This document shows positions 20,244-31,895 of a stretch of DNA of 64,000 bases, one piece after another (position 1 is the stretch's first letter; each line of letters starts with the position of its first letter). Under the pieces are notes generated by a model, which was not told the origin of the DNA, searched no databases, and saw nothing but the letters and a program-made list of their open reading frames with translations. The stretch comes from Chitinophagales bacterium (GTDB taxonomy: Bacteria; Bacteroidota; Bacteroidia; Chitinophagales; JABDMM01). The stretch covers positions 19,571 through 83,570 of the forward strand of contig JABDMM010000115.1 in assembly GCA_013001465.1 (NCBI GenBank), in the 5' to 3' direction. A program made the position numbers and the translations under genes.

Positions 20244-22070
20244 ATGAAAAGAAATTCTATACTTATAATTTTACTACTGCTTTTTGGCGTCGTGATTGGT
20301 CAAACCGATCAGGATCATGCTCTTGCTCAGCAATATTATTCCAACGGCGAGTATGAAAAAGCAGCAGAATTGTATGAAAAGCTTTGGGATAAAAATCCTG
20401 GAAATACTTTCTATTACAGCAGCTTGTTTAGAACTCTACTGAGTCTGAAAGACTACGACGCGCTGGAAAAAGTTATTAAAAAACAATCCAAAAGAGACAA
20501 GAACAATCCCAAATACCTTGTGGATATGGGATATGTCTATAAACAAAGAGGTGAGCTTAATGAAGGTGAAAAGAGCTATGACGATGCTCTCAAGAGTATG
20601 TCGGCAGATGAGCGCTTGATCCGAAGTCTCGCAAATACCTTCAACTCCTTTCGTGAAGATGAATATGTAGTCCTTACTTATGAAAAGGGTGCCGAGCTAC
20701 TCAACAACAGACTTGTATTTAGTTTTGAGCTTGCTAATGCATATCAAAATGCAGGGAAAGATGCCAAAGCAGTTGAGAATTATCTTTTTGCAATTGAAAA
20801 AAATCAGAATCAACTTCAAAGAGTTAAGAATAATATCCAAAATTCAAAGGCCAAAAAAGCCCTGTTTAATGAATTGGAGACGCAGCTGTATAAAAAAATA
20901 CAGCGAAATCCCGATCGGGATGTTTATCCCGACCTTCTAATTTGGTTGTATGTACAAAGAAAAGATTTTGAGTCTGCTCTGATCCAGGCAAAAGCAATAG
21001 ACCGAAGAAAAAAAGAAAACGGTATGAGAGTATATCGCCTCGCAAAGGCAGCTCTTACAGAAAAAAATTATGAAAGTGCGATCGATGCATACGAATATAT
21101 TCTGGATAAAGGGAAAGCAAACGATTTGTATGTAACTGCAAAGAGAGAATTGTTGAACTGCCGTAAAGAACGTTTGGAAAATAATGTGGACTACACAGTT
21201 CAGGATGTAAATTTTTTAAGGAAAGAGTACTTATCTTTTCTAGATGAAAATGGCAAAAATCCGGCAACTGCCTCTACGATAAGGGAACTGGCTCAGCTGG
21301 AAGCATTTTATTCTCACGATCTCGACGCGGCGATCGGTATACTGGAAGAACTCATAGCTATGCCAAGTCTTCCTGGCAAGATCAAATCTATGTGTAAACT
21401 TGACCTTGGAGATTATTATGTACTGAAAGGGGATGTTTGGGAAGCCACTTTACTTTATGCCCAGGTCGATAAATCTGAAAAGGACTCTCCTATCGGTGAG
21501 GATGCCAGATTTAGAAATGCTAAACTTTCGTACTATAAAGGAGAATTTGAATGGGCGCAGGCGCAATTGAATATTTTAAAAGCTTCTACCACAGAGCTGA
21601 TCGCGAATGATGCTTTGAACTTGTCGATCTTTATTATGGATAACTTAGGACTAGACACTGTTTTACTTCCCATGGAAATGTTCTCCAGGGCGGAACTTCT
21701 CATGTTCCAAAATAGAGACGATGATGCAATAGAAGTCTTGGACTCGATCAATCTATATTTTCCCGGACATAACCTCACTGATGATATTCTCTTTGCTAAA
21801 GCTAAGATCCATTTCAGGAAAAAGGATTTTCCTAAAACACAGGAATTTCTAGAAAATGTAATTAATATTTATGGCGATGATCTTCTTGCAGATGATGCTA
21901 CTTTTATGCTGGCAGAAATGCATGAAAAGCAATTTGGAGATACAGAAAAAGCCATGGAGCTATACAAGGATATCATCATCAACTTCAAAGACAGTGTTCT
22001 TGTTGTCGAGGCCCGGAAACGATTCAGATCATTAAGAGGAGATTTTGTTGTACCAGAACAATTTAACTAG
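20244..22070 (+). CDS. tetratricopeptide repeat protein, secreted/periplasmic
   Basis: Repeated TPR-like pattern (AQQYYSNGEYEKAAELYEKLWDKNPGN...). ORF opens at 20202; ATG at 20244 gives a clean signal peptide (MKRNSILIILLLLFGVVIGQ). Confidence 0.85.
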   Translation: MKRNSILIILLLLFGVVIGQTDQDHALAQQYYSNGEYEKAAELYEKLWDKNPGNTFYYSSLFRTLLSLKDYDALEKVIKKQSKRDKNNPKYLVDMGYVYKQRGELNEGEKSYDDALKSMSADERLIRSLANTFNSFREDEYVVLTYEKGAELLNNRLVFSFELANAYQNAGKDAKAVENYLFAIEKNQNQLQRVKNNIQNSKAKKALFNELETQLYKKIQRNPDRDVYPDLLIWLYVQRKDFESALIQAKAIDRRKKENGMRVYRLAKAALTEKNYESAIDAYEYILDKGKANDLYVTAKRELLNCRKERLENNVDYTVQDVNFLRKEYLSFLDENGKNPATASTIRELAQLEAFYSHDLDAAIGILEELIAMPSLPGKIKSMCKLDLGDYYVLKGDVWEATLLYAQVDKSEKDSPIGEDARFRNAKLSYYKGEFEWAQAQLNILKASTTELIANDALNLSIFIMDNLGLDTVLLPMEMFSRAELLMFQNRDDDAIEVLDSINLYFPGHNLTDDILFAKAKIHFRKKDFPKTQEFLENVINIYGDDLLADDATFMLAEMHEKQFGDTEKAMELYKDIIINFKDSVLVVEARKRFRSLRGDFVVPEQFN

Positions 22071-22151
22071 CTCCGTTCTACTTATCTCAATATGCATTCC
22101 TTTTCTTTAGTTTGTAGGATAAAACTTGAAACCTGAGTTCTAACAATAAAA

Positions 22152-22184
22152 AAACCACGGTACAAAAAATTCATACCGTGGTTT
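22152..22184. terminator. bidirectional intrinsic terminator-like hairpin
   Basis: Perfect 11-bp inverted repeat AAACCACGGTA (22152-22162) / TACCGTGGTTT (22174-22184), 11-nt loop, flanked by an A-run upstream, lying between convergent genes. Confidence 0.8.
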
Positions 22185-22205
22185 AAATAAATTAACGATT
22201 TACTG

Positions 22206-25200
22206 TTATTGAACTATAATAAGTTTCTCAGTAAAGCTTTCAGTATCTGTTTTAATAATGACGTTGTAATAACCCGCCGCCAGAGATTCTACATTTATTG
22301 TTCTGTTTTGAACATCCGATCTCAACATTTCTTTTCCACTCAAATCCAGAATTGTCACTGAGAACTCGCCAACATGATCATGTAGTTTAAGCGAAAATGA
22401 GCCCTGTGTTGGATTTGGATAGATCATTGCACTTGGATTCAGTTGTGCCACATCAACTTTTGCAGGTGGTGCTGGTGGTGTTGTAAAGGTAGTAACGTTT
22501 ACAGTATTGGGATTTGTGAATACGACCACACCAGGTCCGTCCTGACAAGCAGCTTGAACTGTCCAGCTAAAACATGTATTTGCTGCCAGACCGCCAACAT
22601 TTCTTGAAGTATTGGTTTTGCCTGCAATATCCAAAGAAGTTCCAAAACTGGTACAGACACCACCAGACACTCTATATCCGATGACTTGATTATAAGCGAT
22701 CTGATTCCAATTTAAAGTAGCAGTGGTCTGTGTAATATTGGTAGTGCTAAGACCAGCAGGTGCATCACACGTTCCTGTTGTAAACTGAGTAAGACCAGAC
22801 CAAGGAGTAAACACTGTACCCGCCTGATCACAAACAGCACGAACTTCCCATTGGTAAGTTGCACCAGATGATAAATTTGTTGCCTGTATTTGGCCTGAAG
22901 TACCGGACACCGTTAAATTAACATTACTCGGATCGGTTACTTTCTTACCACGAACCTGGAAAGTGTTCGTCCCCGGAAGGACATCCCAAACCAATTTTGC
23001 ACGAGTTAATCGAATATCTATGGTAGTAACTCCTGTGACGGTTGCACTAGGGCTGCAATTCGATGGCTCATCGATCACGACCTGATCTGTGGCCGTGCAA
23101 CCAACTGCATCGGTAACGGTCACAAAGTATGTACCTGCAGAGATACCACTGATATCTTCCGTTGTCGCCGTGTTCGACCAGAAATAAGTGTATGGAGAAA
23201 TTCCACCGCTAACAGTTAAATCGGCTGAACCATCTGAAGCTCCCGTCGAAGATGCATTTGTTCCGACAATGGAAGTTGCGATCGATGAAGGGACAATTGA
23301 AGTGGCTGCAGATCTTCCGCTGCTAGAACAACCAGGAATTAACAATTCCATATTATAAAAGAAGTAGTAGTAAGCAGCCAAGTTATTGTCTGTACCTGTA
23401 ATTGTTACATTTCCGCTTGGTGAGACATATGGGTATGAAGCACCTGAGAAATTTCTAAATAAGTTGCTGGATGTCTCCGCTTCAATTAAAATACCTGTAC
23501 CTGCAGGTAGTTCCAGATTAAGTTCATACCTGGCATCTACGTCCATAAATACAGTAACTGAACTAAACAACACATCATTCTCATCATATACATTGAAAGT
23601 TCTGTTAGCTGCCGAACCGGGGTAGAAGAAAGCAGATTTCAAAGTTACCGGTTGGTTTACATTCAATAATAAACCTTGGCGGGAATTGTAAAAACCACCG
23701 CCACCGATCGTATTATCTATTACACCTACAAATTCATTTGTTTCGGTTGTTGCTTCACAATACAATGTTGTCGTTGAAGAAATACTTATGGTTAAGCTGG
23801 TATCTGTACCAACAATATTTCCTCCAACAGCAGAATCGTACCAAACAAAAGCATCTCCAATACCTGAAGCAGAGAATGTCGCCATTCCACCTCCACAGAC
23901 CGTATCACCTGAAACTGTGGGTAGTGGTGGGCTAAGTAAACTTTCAAATACAAGTGATATGGTATCATTCGATGCCTTGCCATCTCCGTCTCTGTTAGTC
24001 CAGGCTTTAATTACATTCTCGCCCGGTGTAGTAAGGTCGACAGTTGCATTAAGCGTGAATACTGCCTGAGATCCGGCAACTAAGAGAGATGCAATGGTAA
24101 CAGTATCATGTGTTACCGTTCCACCATTGACCTGGAATGCCAAAGGAATATCTTCAGGGCCACTAATTGTTGCTGAAGCAAAGTTTTTGATCGTCAACGA
24201 AATTGCTTCATTGGCCGTGAGGTCACAACCCTCAGAAGTACTAATATCGACCACTCCTACATCGTTGAGAGATATTTCACGGATCAGTACATTATCAAAG
24301 CCAAATCCATCATCCTGAACAGATCCATCCGCTCCGAAAGCGACCCTTAGGAATACTTCTGGTTCACCTACGAAGATATTAAGATCATGCCTAGCAGTTA
24401 CCCAGCCACCGCTTCCATTTGAAGTAGAAGCCCGACCAGTCCATCCTTGAGATGAGCCGCCCGGAGAGCCATTGATTGTATTGTCATTGTACCAATTATC
24501 TGGTTCTCCAAAGGAACCAACCGTTGTCCAACTTTCTCCAAAATCTGTAGATCCTTGTAAAACAGCTCCATCAAAACTAAATTCTGAATTCCACCAGACA
24601 TCCATAAGTATTTCAATACTCGATAGTGCTCCAAAATTTAAACATGGACTCTCAACATAAGAATTCTCATTAGGATTATAGAACCCGGCTTCACCCACAC
24701 TATTGAGAGATGTAGTATCCGCACCACCAGTTGTCCAAGCCTGTGTTCCATCAGAAGCTCCTTTAATCGTATTGTGGCCTGGCACACCTAAAGCCCACGT
24801 ATTTCCACTACCTGATGATGACCACCCTGCAGAACCGCTTTCAAAACTTTCTAAATATGGGAATATTGCTACCGAAGGAACATTCTTAAATGACACAACA
24901 GCAGCATCATTTGTTGAGTTTGGGTCAGCGTTTTGTTTGATTTTAATAGCTACCTGATAATTTCCATATGCGGATAGATCAACCTGAGTTGGGAAAATAT
25001 AAAATTTAGTCCCTCCGGGATTGATACCTGTTGTTATTGTATCTGTAAGAATTCCACTATTGATTTCTCCAGTGACTTGAACCTCTACAGCAATAGGAGG
25101 TGAAGCAACTACTTCTCCAAAGTTTTTAATTGCTACGAACACCAACTCGCTCGATGATAGGTCACATCCATTGGAAGGTGCATAGACAGTAGCGATTCCT

Positions 25201-26759
25201 ACATCCGGAATAGTTGGATCTGAAACTTTAAAATCATCTATACAAATATCGCTTGTAAAAGTACTCCCCCGAACAGCCCTGAAACGTATTTGAACAGTTT
25301 TATTCAAGTATGCTGTAAGTGTGTCTTTTACTTCGATCCACGGATCGCTTCCTGCAGCTTGTTGTGAGCTATCTATAAAAGGTATAAAGTCTAAGACCCA
25401 TCCTGTACCATCGTTGATATCAAAATGCAATTCACCCATGGCAGCTCCGTACATGTGAAACCAAAAGCTGAGGACCGGAAGAGAAACACCTGACAAATCT
25501 ATTTCCGGGCTCACTAACATGGCAGTGTCCCCTGTTGCACCGCTAGAAGATTCAGTATACATATATATTCCACCCGAAGAACCAAAATTAGTGTGATCGT
25601 AAAAAGGACCTGTACCTGATGAATTTTCGTTAGCTCCTGTTGCATCTTCAACATACCACTGATAAGCAGTTTCTGAGGAAGACGTCCAATCATTTAACAA
25701 TACTCCCGGACTTCCAACAATAAACGTTTCAAAATCCTCTTTATATGGAACAGGCTTTGGGCCAATACTTACCACTGTTATACAAAGTGTGTCATTTGAG
25801 GGATCCTCATCAATTCCACCATTTGGGCTTTGGGTCCATGCACATATAGTGTATGTTCCTGTCCCAAATGTATCTAAGCCTATAGAAACTGTATCTGAAA
25901 ACTTATTAATTCCAACAGAAGGTCCGGAATAAGCAACAGGTCCAAAATTAGTTGTACTGCCGCCATCGAGGGTTACCGAAGCATATAGATCAACAGTACT
26001 TATAATTGTACCGCCAAGGTTTTTGAAAATCACATCTATAGAAACCGGTCCCTGATCCTGACTTGCCTGAAAATTCGGAAAAGATGTTACAGAAACATCA
26101 AGAGAAGGCGGAGGAGAGTATGAAATTAAGAGATTGGGTCTTCTATTAGGGTTTGTGGGGTCTACAATATCAAGAGTAGTTGGCGTTGAACTTCCAAAAT
26201 CTCCAATGGTTTGTAAGCCCGCAGCAGTTGAAAATCTCCAGTTAATTCCTCCATTAACCGGAGGGTCAATAGCTGATATATCGAAATCTATTGACACCTG
26301 AAGGTCACCTCCCGTATAAGTAAATGGTGTTACCGGTATCATGATCCAACCTACAGTATCACCTACCTGAAAAGTAGTAGTAGATAGAACATTAGTCGCA
26401 GTTGGAATGACCTGGGTTGCCCAATTGACCCCTGAAAGGAGTGATGTTTTGTTGACATTCTCCAGGTAGATATCCAGACTCGCATCTATAAGTGTTTTAT
26501 TCGTATTCGCCTTGTAAAATGCAATTTTTGTTATGACTGATCCTGAGTCCAGCGCAGCGAGCTCACCAGAAGTAAACAAGTAAGAGTATCTGCTAAAGTC
26601 AAAAACATTTGTTGGAGATGGCTTGTAAAATGGGCCATATAATGTTGAAACTGTAGTCTCAGTTCCTATCTGAGTAGTGAATTGAGCAGACGCCGTCGTG
26701 ATCCCAATTATGCATACCAATAGTAATGGCATTAGGAATCTGGTAAAGGTACCTTTCAT
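22206..26759 (-). CDS. large secreted multidomain protein with SprB-like repeat, Fn3-like domains and T9SS type A sorting domain
   Basis: 1517 aa; SprB-like [45 protein letters not shown]; Fn3-like repeats ([28 protein letters not shown]); C-term [36 protein letters not shown]...[18 protein letters not shown]. Confidence 0.88.
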   Translation of the reverse strand: MKGTFTRFLMPLLLVCIIGITTASAQFTTQIGTETTVSTLYGPFYKPSPTNVFDFSRYSYLFTSGELAALDSGSVITKIAFYKANTNKTLIDASLDIYLENVNKTSLLSGVNWATQVIPTATNVLSTTTFQVGDTVGWIMIPVTPFTYTGGDLQVSIDFDISAIDPPVNGGINWRFSTAAGLQTIGDFGSSTPTTLDIVDPTNPNRRPNLLISYSPPPSLDVSVTSFPNFQASQDQGPVSIDVIFKNLGGTIISTVDLYASVTLDGGSTTNFGPVAYSGPSVGINKFSDTVSIGLDTFGTGTYTICAWTQSPNGGIDEDPSNDTLCITVVSIGPKPVPYKEDFETFIVGSPGVLLNDWTSSSETAYQWYVEDATGANENSSGTGPFYDHTNFGSSGGIYMYTESSSGATGDTAMLVSPEIDLSGVSLPVLSFWFHMYGAAMGELHFDINDGTGWVLDFIPFIDSSQQAAGSDPWIEVKDTLTAYLNKTVQIRFRAVRGSTFTSDICIDDFKVSDPTIPDVGIATVYAPSNGCDLSSSELVFVAIKNFGEVVASPPIAVEVQVTGEINSGILTDTITTGINPGGTKFYIFPTQVDLSAYGNYQVAIKIKQNADPNSTNDAAVVSFKNVPSVAIFPYLESFESGSAGWSSSGSGNTWALGVPGHNTIKGASDGTQAWTTGGADTTSLNSVGEAGFYNPNENSYVESPCLNFGALSSIEILMDVWWNSEFSFDGAVLQGSTDFGESWTTVGSFGEPDNWYNDNTINGSPGGSSQGWTGRASTSNGSGGWVTARHDLNIFVGEPEVFLRVAFGADGSVQDDGFGFDNVLIREISLNDVGVVDISTSEGCDLTANEAISLTIKNFASATISGPEDIPLAFQVNGGTVTHDTVTIASLLVAGSQAVFTLNATVDLTTPGENVIKAWTNRDGDGKASNDTISLVFESLLSPPLPTVSGDTVCGGGMATFSASGIGDAFVWYDSAVGGNIVGTDTSLTISISSTTTLYCEATTETNEFVGVIDNTIGGGGFYNSRQGLLLNVNQPVTLKSAFFYPGSAANRTFNVYDENDVLFSSVTVFMDVDARYELNLELPAGTGILIEAETSSNLFRNFSGASYPYVSPSGNVTITGTDNNLAAYYYFFYNMELLIPGCSSSGRSAATSIVPSSIATSIVGTNASSTGASDGSADLTVSGGISPYTYFWSNTATTEDISGISAGTYFVTVTDAVGCTATDQVVIDEPSNCSPSATVTGVTTIDIRLTRAKLVWDVLPGTNTFQVRGKKVTDPSNVNLTVSGTSGQIQATNLSSGATYQWEVRAVCDQAGTVFTPWSGLTQFTTGTCDAPAGLSTTNITQTTATLNWNQIAYNQVIGYRVSGGVCTSFGTSLDIAGKTNTSRNVGGLAANTCFSWTVQAACQDGPGVVVFTNPNTVNVTTFTTPPAPPAKVDVAQLNPSAMIYPNPTQGSFSLKLHDHVGEFSVTILDLSGKEMLRSDVQNRTINVESLAAGYYNVIIKTDTESFTEKLIIVQ

Positions 26760-26956
26760 AATGTAATAAGTTTTAGGGTTAATTCTTGTACAAGATTGAG
26801 TTTAATAACATTAAATGTACACATTTTTTAATGAAACAAAAATTATATAACTCTAATTAATATAGGTCTTAAGCAGCTTTAAGGACTGGAAAAGGTCTGT
26901 TAAAATTCTAAAATTAATGTGAAGATTGGTTTATTATTGTTTAAAATAAGCAAGCT

Positions 26957-27271
26957 ATGTTTATCTATAATGTAACAGTAAAAATAGATCTCGACGTACA
27001 TGATAAATGGCTCGACTGGATGTTATCGGTGCACATTCCGGATGTTATGAAAACAGGGTATTTTATTGATAATCAAATATTCAGGATACTTCAGTCTGAC
27101 GAAAGTGAAGGCATATCCTATGCAATTCAATATACTGCCCGAAATTTTGGAGATTATAATGAATATCAAAATTCTGAAGCCGCACGATTACAAAAAGAAC
27201 ATAGTGAGAAATTTGAAGGTAAGTTTATCGCATACAGGACTCTAATGCGACCTCTTGCTCATTCTGAGTAA
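26957..27271 (+). CDS. DUF4286 family protein
   Basis: MFIYNVTVKIDLDVHDKWLDWMLSVHIPDVMKTGYFIDNQIFRIL...SYAIQYTARNFGDYNEYQ. Confidence 0.8.
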   Translation: MFIYNVTVKIDLDVHDKWLDWMLSVHIPDVMKTGYFIDNQIFRILQSDESEGISYAIQYTARNFGDYNEYQNSEAARLQKEHSEKFEGKFIAYRTLMRPLAHSE

Positions 27272-29778
27272 TAGACTCGTTTAACCCGTGCAGAGATCCC
27301 GGTAAGTAATTCATAAGGAATGCAGCCTATCTTTTCTGCCATTGATGCGACTGTGTTTTCTTCACCAAAAACCAGCACTTCATCACCTTCCTCAGCTTCA
27401 ATATCTGTAAGATCGATCATTGCCATATCCATGCATACGCTACCTACAATTTTAGCTTCTGCACCATTTACTATAACATGTCCTACACCATTAGAGAATC
27501 TTCTATCGAGCCCATCAGCGTAACCGATAGCTATGATACCGATCTGCATATCTCGCTCAGCTACACCACTGCGACCATAGCCAATAGTGTCTCCGGTACT
27601 GATCTTTCTGATCTGAGAAACAACTGATCTTAACCGACCTACAGTTTCTAACTTATCGTTTAAAGTTCCACTGGGATCAATACCGTAAAGTCCAAGACCA
27701 ATTCTAACCATATCGAATTGTGCCTTAGTGAACCTGACGATGCCTGAAGAATTAAGAATGTGCCTGAGGACCGGATAATCTAATGCCGACATTAAAAACT
27801 TGCTCATTCGGTCAAACCGTTCGATCTGAGACCACGTAAACTCGTCATGATGTTCAGATTCTGCGGCTGCGAGGTGTGAAAAGATCGATTTCACTTCGAT
27901 CCCTTTCATTTTCTTGAGCTTATTGGAAAGTGATTCCAATTCCTCCTCCAGAAATCCCAGCCTATTCATTCCGGTATCCAGCTTAAGATGGATCGGGAAC
28001 GAGCCCCGAACCCCCATCTCACGAAGGACCTTTACAAACTTTCTGAGAATCCTGAACGAGTAAATTTCCGGTTCCAGTTCATATTTGATGATGGTTTCAA
28101 AGCTTCGAACTTCCGGATTCATAACCATTATCGGCAGCTTAATACCTGCCTTTCTCAACTGCACGCCCTCATCAGTATAGGCGACAGTGATATAATCGAC
28201 TCTGTTAAATTCTAATATATTCGCGATCTCATAAGCTCCGGCACCATAAGCAAAAGCTTTTACCATGGCCATGCACTTTGTCTCAGGATGTAACAAGTTT
28301 TGGTAGACTTTCAGGTTGTTCCGGATCGCATTTAAATTGATCTCGAATACTGTTTCATGGGCTTTTTCTTCCAGGAGTTTCGATATGCGTTCAAACCGAA
28401 AACTTCGTGCTCCCTTGATCAGTATTGTTTCAAACTGAAAAGTATCTGCCTCCAATTCTTTCAGGCAGCTTTCTGTATCTGGAAAATTATGATATTCCAG
28501 GTCGTTCAAGTTCTCGAATATTTTTTTCTGTCGAACCAAGGCTGGACCTATCCCTATCATTTTATTGATATCGCTGTTTGCGATCATTTCTCCAACTTCG
28601 CTATAAAGATCCATCTCGTTTTTCCCGCTTTCAAGAATATCCGAAAGGATCAACGTTTTTTGCTTATATGTGGCTTGCTGTTTTAAAAAATCGAGAGCGA
28701 TCTTAAGCGAGCCCAGATCCGAATTATATGCATCATTGATCAGAGTGCAATTGTTCACTGCTTTCTTCATCTCCAACCTCATCGCGACCGGAGTAAGCCC
28801 TTTCATTCTTTTGGCGATGGTCTCGAAATCGATGCCAAGATATATCAACAAACAGATACAATGGATCGCATTCTCTATGGAAGCCTCATCGGTGAATGGG
28901 ATCTCGATCTCATGAAGTCTGTCTTTATATTTGGGGATGATGTACGTCTTATTTGCTGCTTTATGAATACCGCGTATCCTTACATCAGAGTCCCCATTAT
29001 AGGACCAAGTAAAGGTTTTAAAAATATCGTCATCAATGCGATGCTGAATTATCTCGCCAATACTTTGATTTATCTCATGAGAATCCTTGCAATAGATCAA
29101 CGCCTCACAATTAATAAATAGCTTTAGTTTTTCTTTCGTCTTATGGGAGATATTGAGAAAACCTTCGTTATGCGCTTCACCAATATTGGTAAAAATCCCG
29201 ATCGTAGGCTTGATCACATTCTCCAGCTTATCCATTTCGCCGGGCTCAGAAATACCCGCCTCAAAAATCCCCATCTCATGAAAATCATGCATTTCCCAAA
29301 CCGATAAAGGGACTCCGATTTGCGAATTATAGCTTTTAGGGCTTCTGACGATCGCATAATCATCCGATAAAAGCTGAAACAGCCATTCCTTCACGATCGT
29401 TTTCCCATTACTTCCTGTAACACCGATCACGGGAGCATCGAATCGCTGTCTGTGTGAAGCAGCAAGAGTTTGTAATGCTGTGACAGTATCTTTAACATGA
29501 ACAAAAGCAGCCCCAGGATAAGTGTCGATGTTGATCTTCTTACTTACGATGAAATTTCTGACACCTTTAGTGTAGAGTTCTTCTATATAATTATGACCAT
29601 CAAGTCTTTTACCTTCAATGGCGAAAAACAAACTAGTCTCAGCCTCAGTAAGCATTCTGCTATCTAGTAGGAGGTGCTTTATTACATCATCACGCTCCGG
29701 CATTTTAAGAAACTGCCCCTTGACAATCTCTTTAATTTTGATGATATTATATATGTCTGTTATAACGACTGGCGGCAT
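27259..29778 (-). CDS. bifunctional UDP-N-acetylmuramoyl-tripeptide:D-Ala-D-Ala ligase / alanine racemase
   Basis: N-terminal MurF (GVTGSNGKTIVKEWLFQLL) and C-terminal Alr (FEINLNAIRNNLKVYQNLL...MAMVKAFAYGAGAYEIA...LKLDTGMNRLGF...IGYADGLDRRFSNG). Confidence 0.94.
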   Translation of the reverse strand: MPPVVITDIYNIIKIKEIVKGQFLKMPERDDVIKHLLLDSRMLTEAETSLFFAIEGKRLDGHNYIEELYTKGVRNFIVSKKINIDTYPGAAFVHVKDTVTALQTLAASHRQRFDAPVIGVTGSNGKTIVKEWLFQLLSDDYAIVRSPKSYNSQIGVPLSVWEMHDFHEMGIFEAGISEPGEMDKLENVIKPTIGIFTNIGEAHNEGFLNISHKTKEKLKLFINCEALIYCKDSHEINQSIGEIIQHRIDDDIFKTFTWSYNGDSDVRIRGIHKAANKTYIIPKYKDRLHEIEIPFTDEASIENAIHCICLLIYLGIDFETIAKRMKGLTPVAMRLEMKKAVNNCTLINDAYNSDLGSLKIALDFLKQQATYKQKTLILSDILESGKNEMDLYSEVGEMIANSDINKMIGIGPALVRQKKIFENLNDLEYHNFPDTESCLKELEADTFQFETILIKGARSFRFERISKLLEEKAHETVFEINLNAIRNNLKVYQNLLHPETKCMAMVKAFAYGAGAYEIANILEFNRVDYITVAYTDEGVQLRKAGIKLPIMVMNPEVRSFETIIKYELEPEIYSFRILRKFVKVLREMGVRGSFPIHLKLDTGMNRLGFLEEELESLSNKLKKMKGIEVKSIFSHLAAAESEHHDEFTWSQIERFDRMSKFLMSALDYPVLRHILNSSGIVRFTKAQFDMVRIGLGLYGIDPSGTLNDKLETVGRLRSVVSQIRKISTGDTIGYGRSGVAERDMQIGIIAIGYADGLDRRFSNGVGHVIVNGAEAKIVGSVCMDMAMIDLTDIEAEEGDEVLVFGEENTVASMAEKIGCIPYELLTGISARVKRVYYSE

Positions 29779-29869
29779 TTAGTATCTTATCAAAGAATAA
29801 AAAAAAATGTAAATTCTAAACAATTTTAACACAAGGAATCTTTATATAGTGCATACAATAGCTTAAGTT

Positions 29870-30454
29870 TTGAACAATTTTCTGAAACAAATACACAATC
29901 AGCTTTTTGGAAGGAAGGGATATCACAACGAACCCTTTCTTCATCATGAAATACAACGTGATGAATCCTATATGGATTGCTATCATGATTGGGAAAAGGA
30001 TAAAAAATATATTCCTTGGCTGGATTTTATGACTAAAGTGATGGATGAACGGGATTCAAATTTTGTAGATATTCTTCAAACTGAAACCTCCAATGGGTTA
30101 CTATTTTACATCAATGACTTTGTATTGAATAAAAAAGATGCTCATTACATATTCGATCTTTTAAGAGACAGGGTAAAACAAGAAGGTTATGTCTGCCATC
30201 TCTCCGATACCAGGATCTATAACCGTAGTGAATTCGTAGAAGAAAAAAATCGCTACTTCCTAAAACCTCGTTTCGAATACTGTGTAGAATCATTGCAGTT
30301 TATTCAACGGTATGGAAATATTATTATTGAACTCATCTATGAAAACAATTTACCAAAGCGAATAAAAATTTGCAATCACTCGTATCGTGACCGAAAGTAT
30401 TCACATGTTGAAAGCTTTGATGAACTTAAGGAGAAGTTGTTCAATGTTGCCTGA
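29870..30454 (+). CDS. hypothetical protein (194 aa)
   Basis: Long open frame in its own strand between two confident genes; probable TTG start; no family recognised. Confidence 0.6.
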   Translation: MNNFLKQIHNQLFGRKGYHNEPFLHHEIQRDESYMDCYHDWEKDKKYIPWLDFMTKVMDERDSNFVDILQTETSNGLLFYINDFVLNKKDAHYIFDLLRDRVKQEGYVCHLSDTRIYNRSEFVEEKNRYFLKPRFEYCVESLQFIQRYGNIIIELIYENNLPKRIKICNHSYRDRKYSHVESFDELKEKLFNVA

Positions 30455-31892
30455 TTCCATCTATTGTTAAATACTTGCAGTTTCTGTATGAATCCAATGT
30501 GCTTACTTCAAATTTGTTCACTAAGCAGTCTATTGAAATATAATCGCAGCTTATAACCGAATCGCCTACCTCAATTTGTCGGGGAAAGTTGATCTCAATA
30601 TCTAAACTATCTCGGTAATTATAAAACTGTCTGTAGAAGGAAACATGCGGATTCAGACTTGAAATCACGATAGTATTTATAGCAAACTCTGGCATTTCTT
30701 CTTTTAACTTACTTATGTAATATGCATATCGTTCTCCAGGGTTATCTTGCCTCTTCATCACCTTATCCAATATGACATAGTAGGGAAACATCAGTAGCAA
30801 AATCATGGCGGCTGTCGCTCCCAATCTTAAACTATTGTTGCCAATTTTGATTAACGAGCGCAAAGTTCTAAACAAGACATAGCCGCATAAGATACTTAGA
30901 AATGGATACATAGGAGCGATGTACCATATCAATTTTGTTTTTGAAAGAGAAAGGATGATTAGATAAGAGACACTGATAAGGCTAGTAAACTGAATAAATT
31001 TCTTTAATGACTTATTCTTTTCGGAGTAGATCAATCCAAAAGAAATTGGTATTAGATAAATCCAGGGAAGAAATTTTCCTTCCCACATTTTTATCAGATA
31101 AAACCAGAAACTTTCTCCATGCTGCACTAAAGCTGAATATCTCCCTGATTCTTTCTGTAATACGCTATCTATGAAACCTGGAGTTTTAAATTCATGAAGA
31201 ATATAGTATCCCAAGACCACCGCAACTACAGCAAATGAACCAATATAAACGAACGGCTTACTTAACACTTCCTTTAGCTTGCTTCTATAGATCGCCCAGA
31301 TCAACAATGCAGGCATAGCTACCAGTCCGGCAAAACTTTTAGTAAAGACCGCACAGAATACCAAAAAGGCGAACAGATAGAAGAGTTTCTTATTACTGAC
31401 ATCTTCTATCCACTTATAGAATATCAAGCAATACATTAAAACGAAAAAGGTGAGAACTCCGTCAGGATCACCGGTTCTCGCAACATGAAAATGTATATAT
31501 CCCGGAGCTGTAAACAGAACAAATGCACTAAAATATCCCAGTGATATACTATTAAACTCCTTTCTTAAAAACCAAACAAGAGATAATCCGGTAAACAGGC
31601 AGAATAGTGCAACAGGAAGGCGAAATGATAACTCTGAATAACCTAATACTTTAAATGACACGACTTGGATCCACGTGACCAGTGGTGGCTTTGGATTCCA
31701 AAGTATCGGTTTCCCATCGTAATGCCTGCAGATGAAATCATGGTTTTGAGACATCTCAAATGCATTCACCGCATATATCGCCTCATCCCACATTCTGAGG
31801 CTGTGAGAATCTAAGTGATGGAATAATGGGAAGTAAGCCAGGAACAGAAATACAATAAAGATCAAAGCTTGTTTATAATGCTTCAAAGGCAT
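30441..31892 (-). CDS. ArnT-like / GT39-type membrane glycosyltransferase
   Basis: HSLRMWDEAIYAVNAFEM...NPKPPLVTWIQVVSFKVLGYSELSFRLPVALFCL plus multiple TM segments. Confidence 0.85.
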   Translation of the reverse strand: MPLKHYKQALIFIVFLFLAYFPLFHHLDSHSLRMWDEAIYAVNAFEMSQNHDFICRHYDGKPILWNPKPPLVTWIQVVSFKVLGYSELSFRLPVALFCLFTGLSLVWFLRKEFNSISLGYFSAFVLFTAPGYIHFHVARTGDPDGVLTFFVLMYCLIFYKWIEDVSNKKLFYLFAFLVFCAVFTKSFAGLVAMPALLIWAIYRSKLKEVLSKPFVYIGSFAVVAVVLGYYILHEFKTPGFIDSVLQKESGRYSALVQHGESFWFYLIKMWEGKFLPWIYLIPISFGLIYSEKNKSLKKFIQFTSLISVSYLIILSLSKTKLIWYIAPMYPFLSILCGYVLFRTLRSLIKIGNNSLRLGATAAMILLLMFPYYVILDKVMKRQDNPGERYAYYISKLKEEMPEFAINTIVISSLNPHVSFYRQFYNYRDSLDIEINFPRQIEVGDSVISCDYISIDCLVNKFEVSTLDSYRNCKYLTIDGIRQH

Positions 31893-31895
31893 ATT

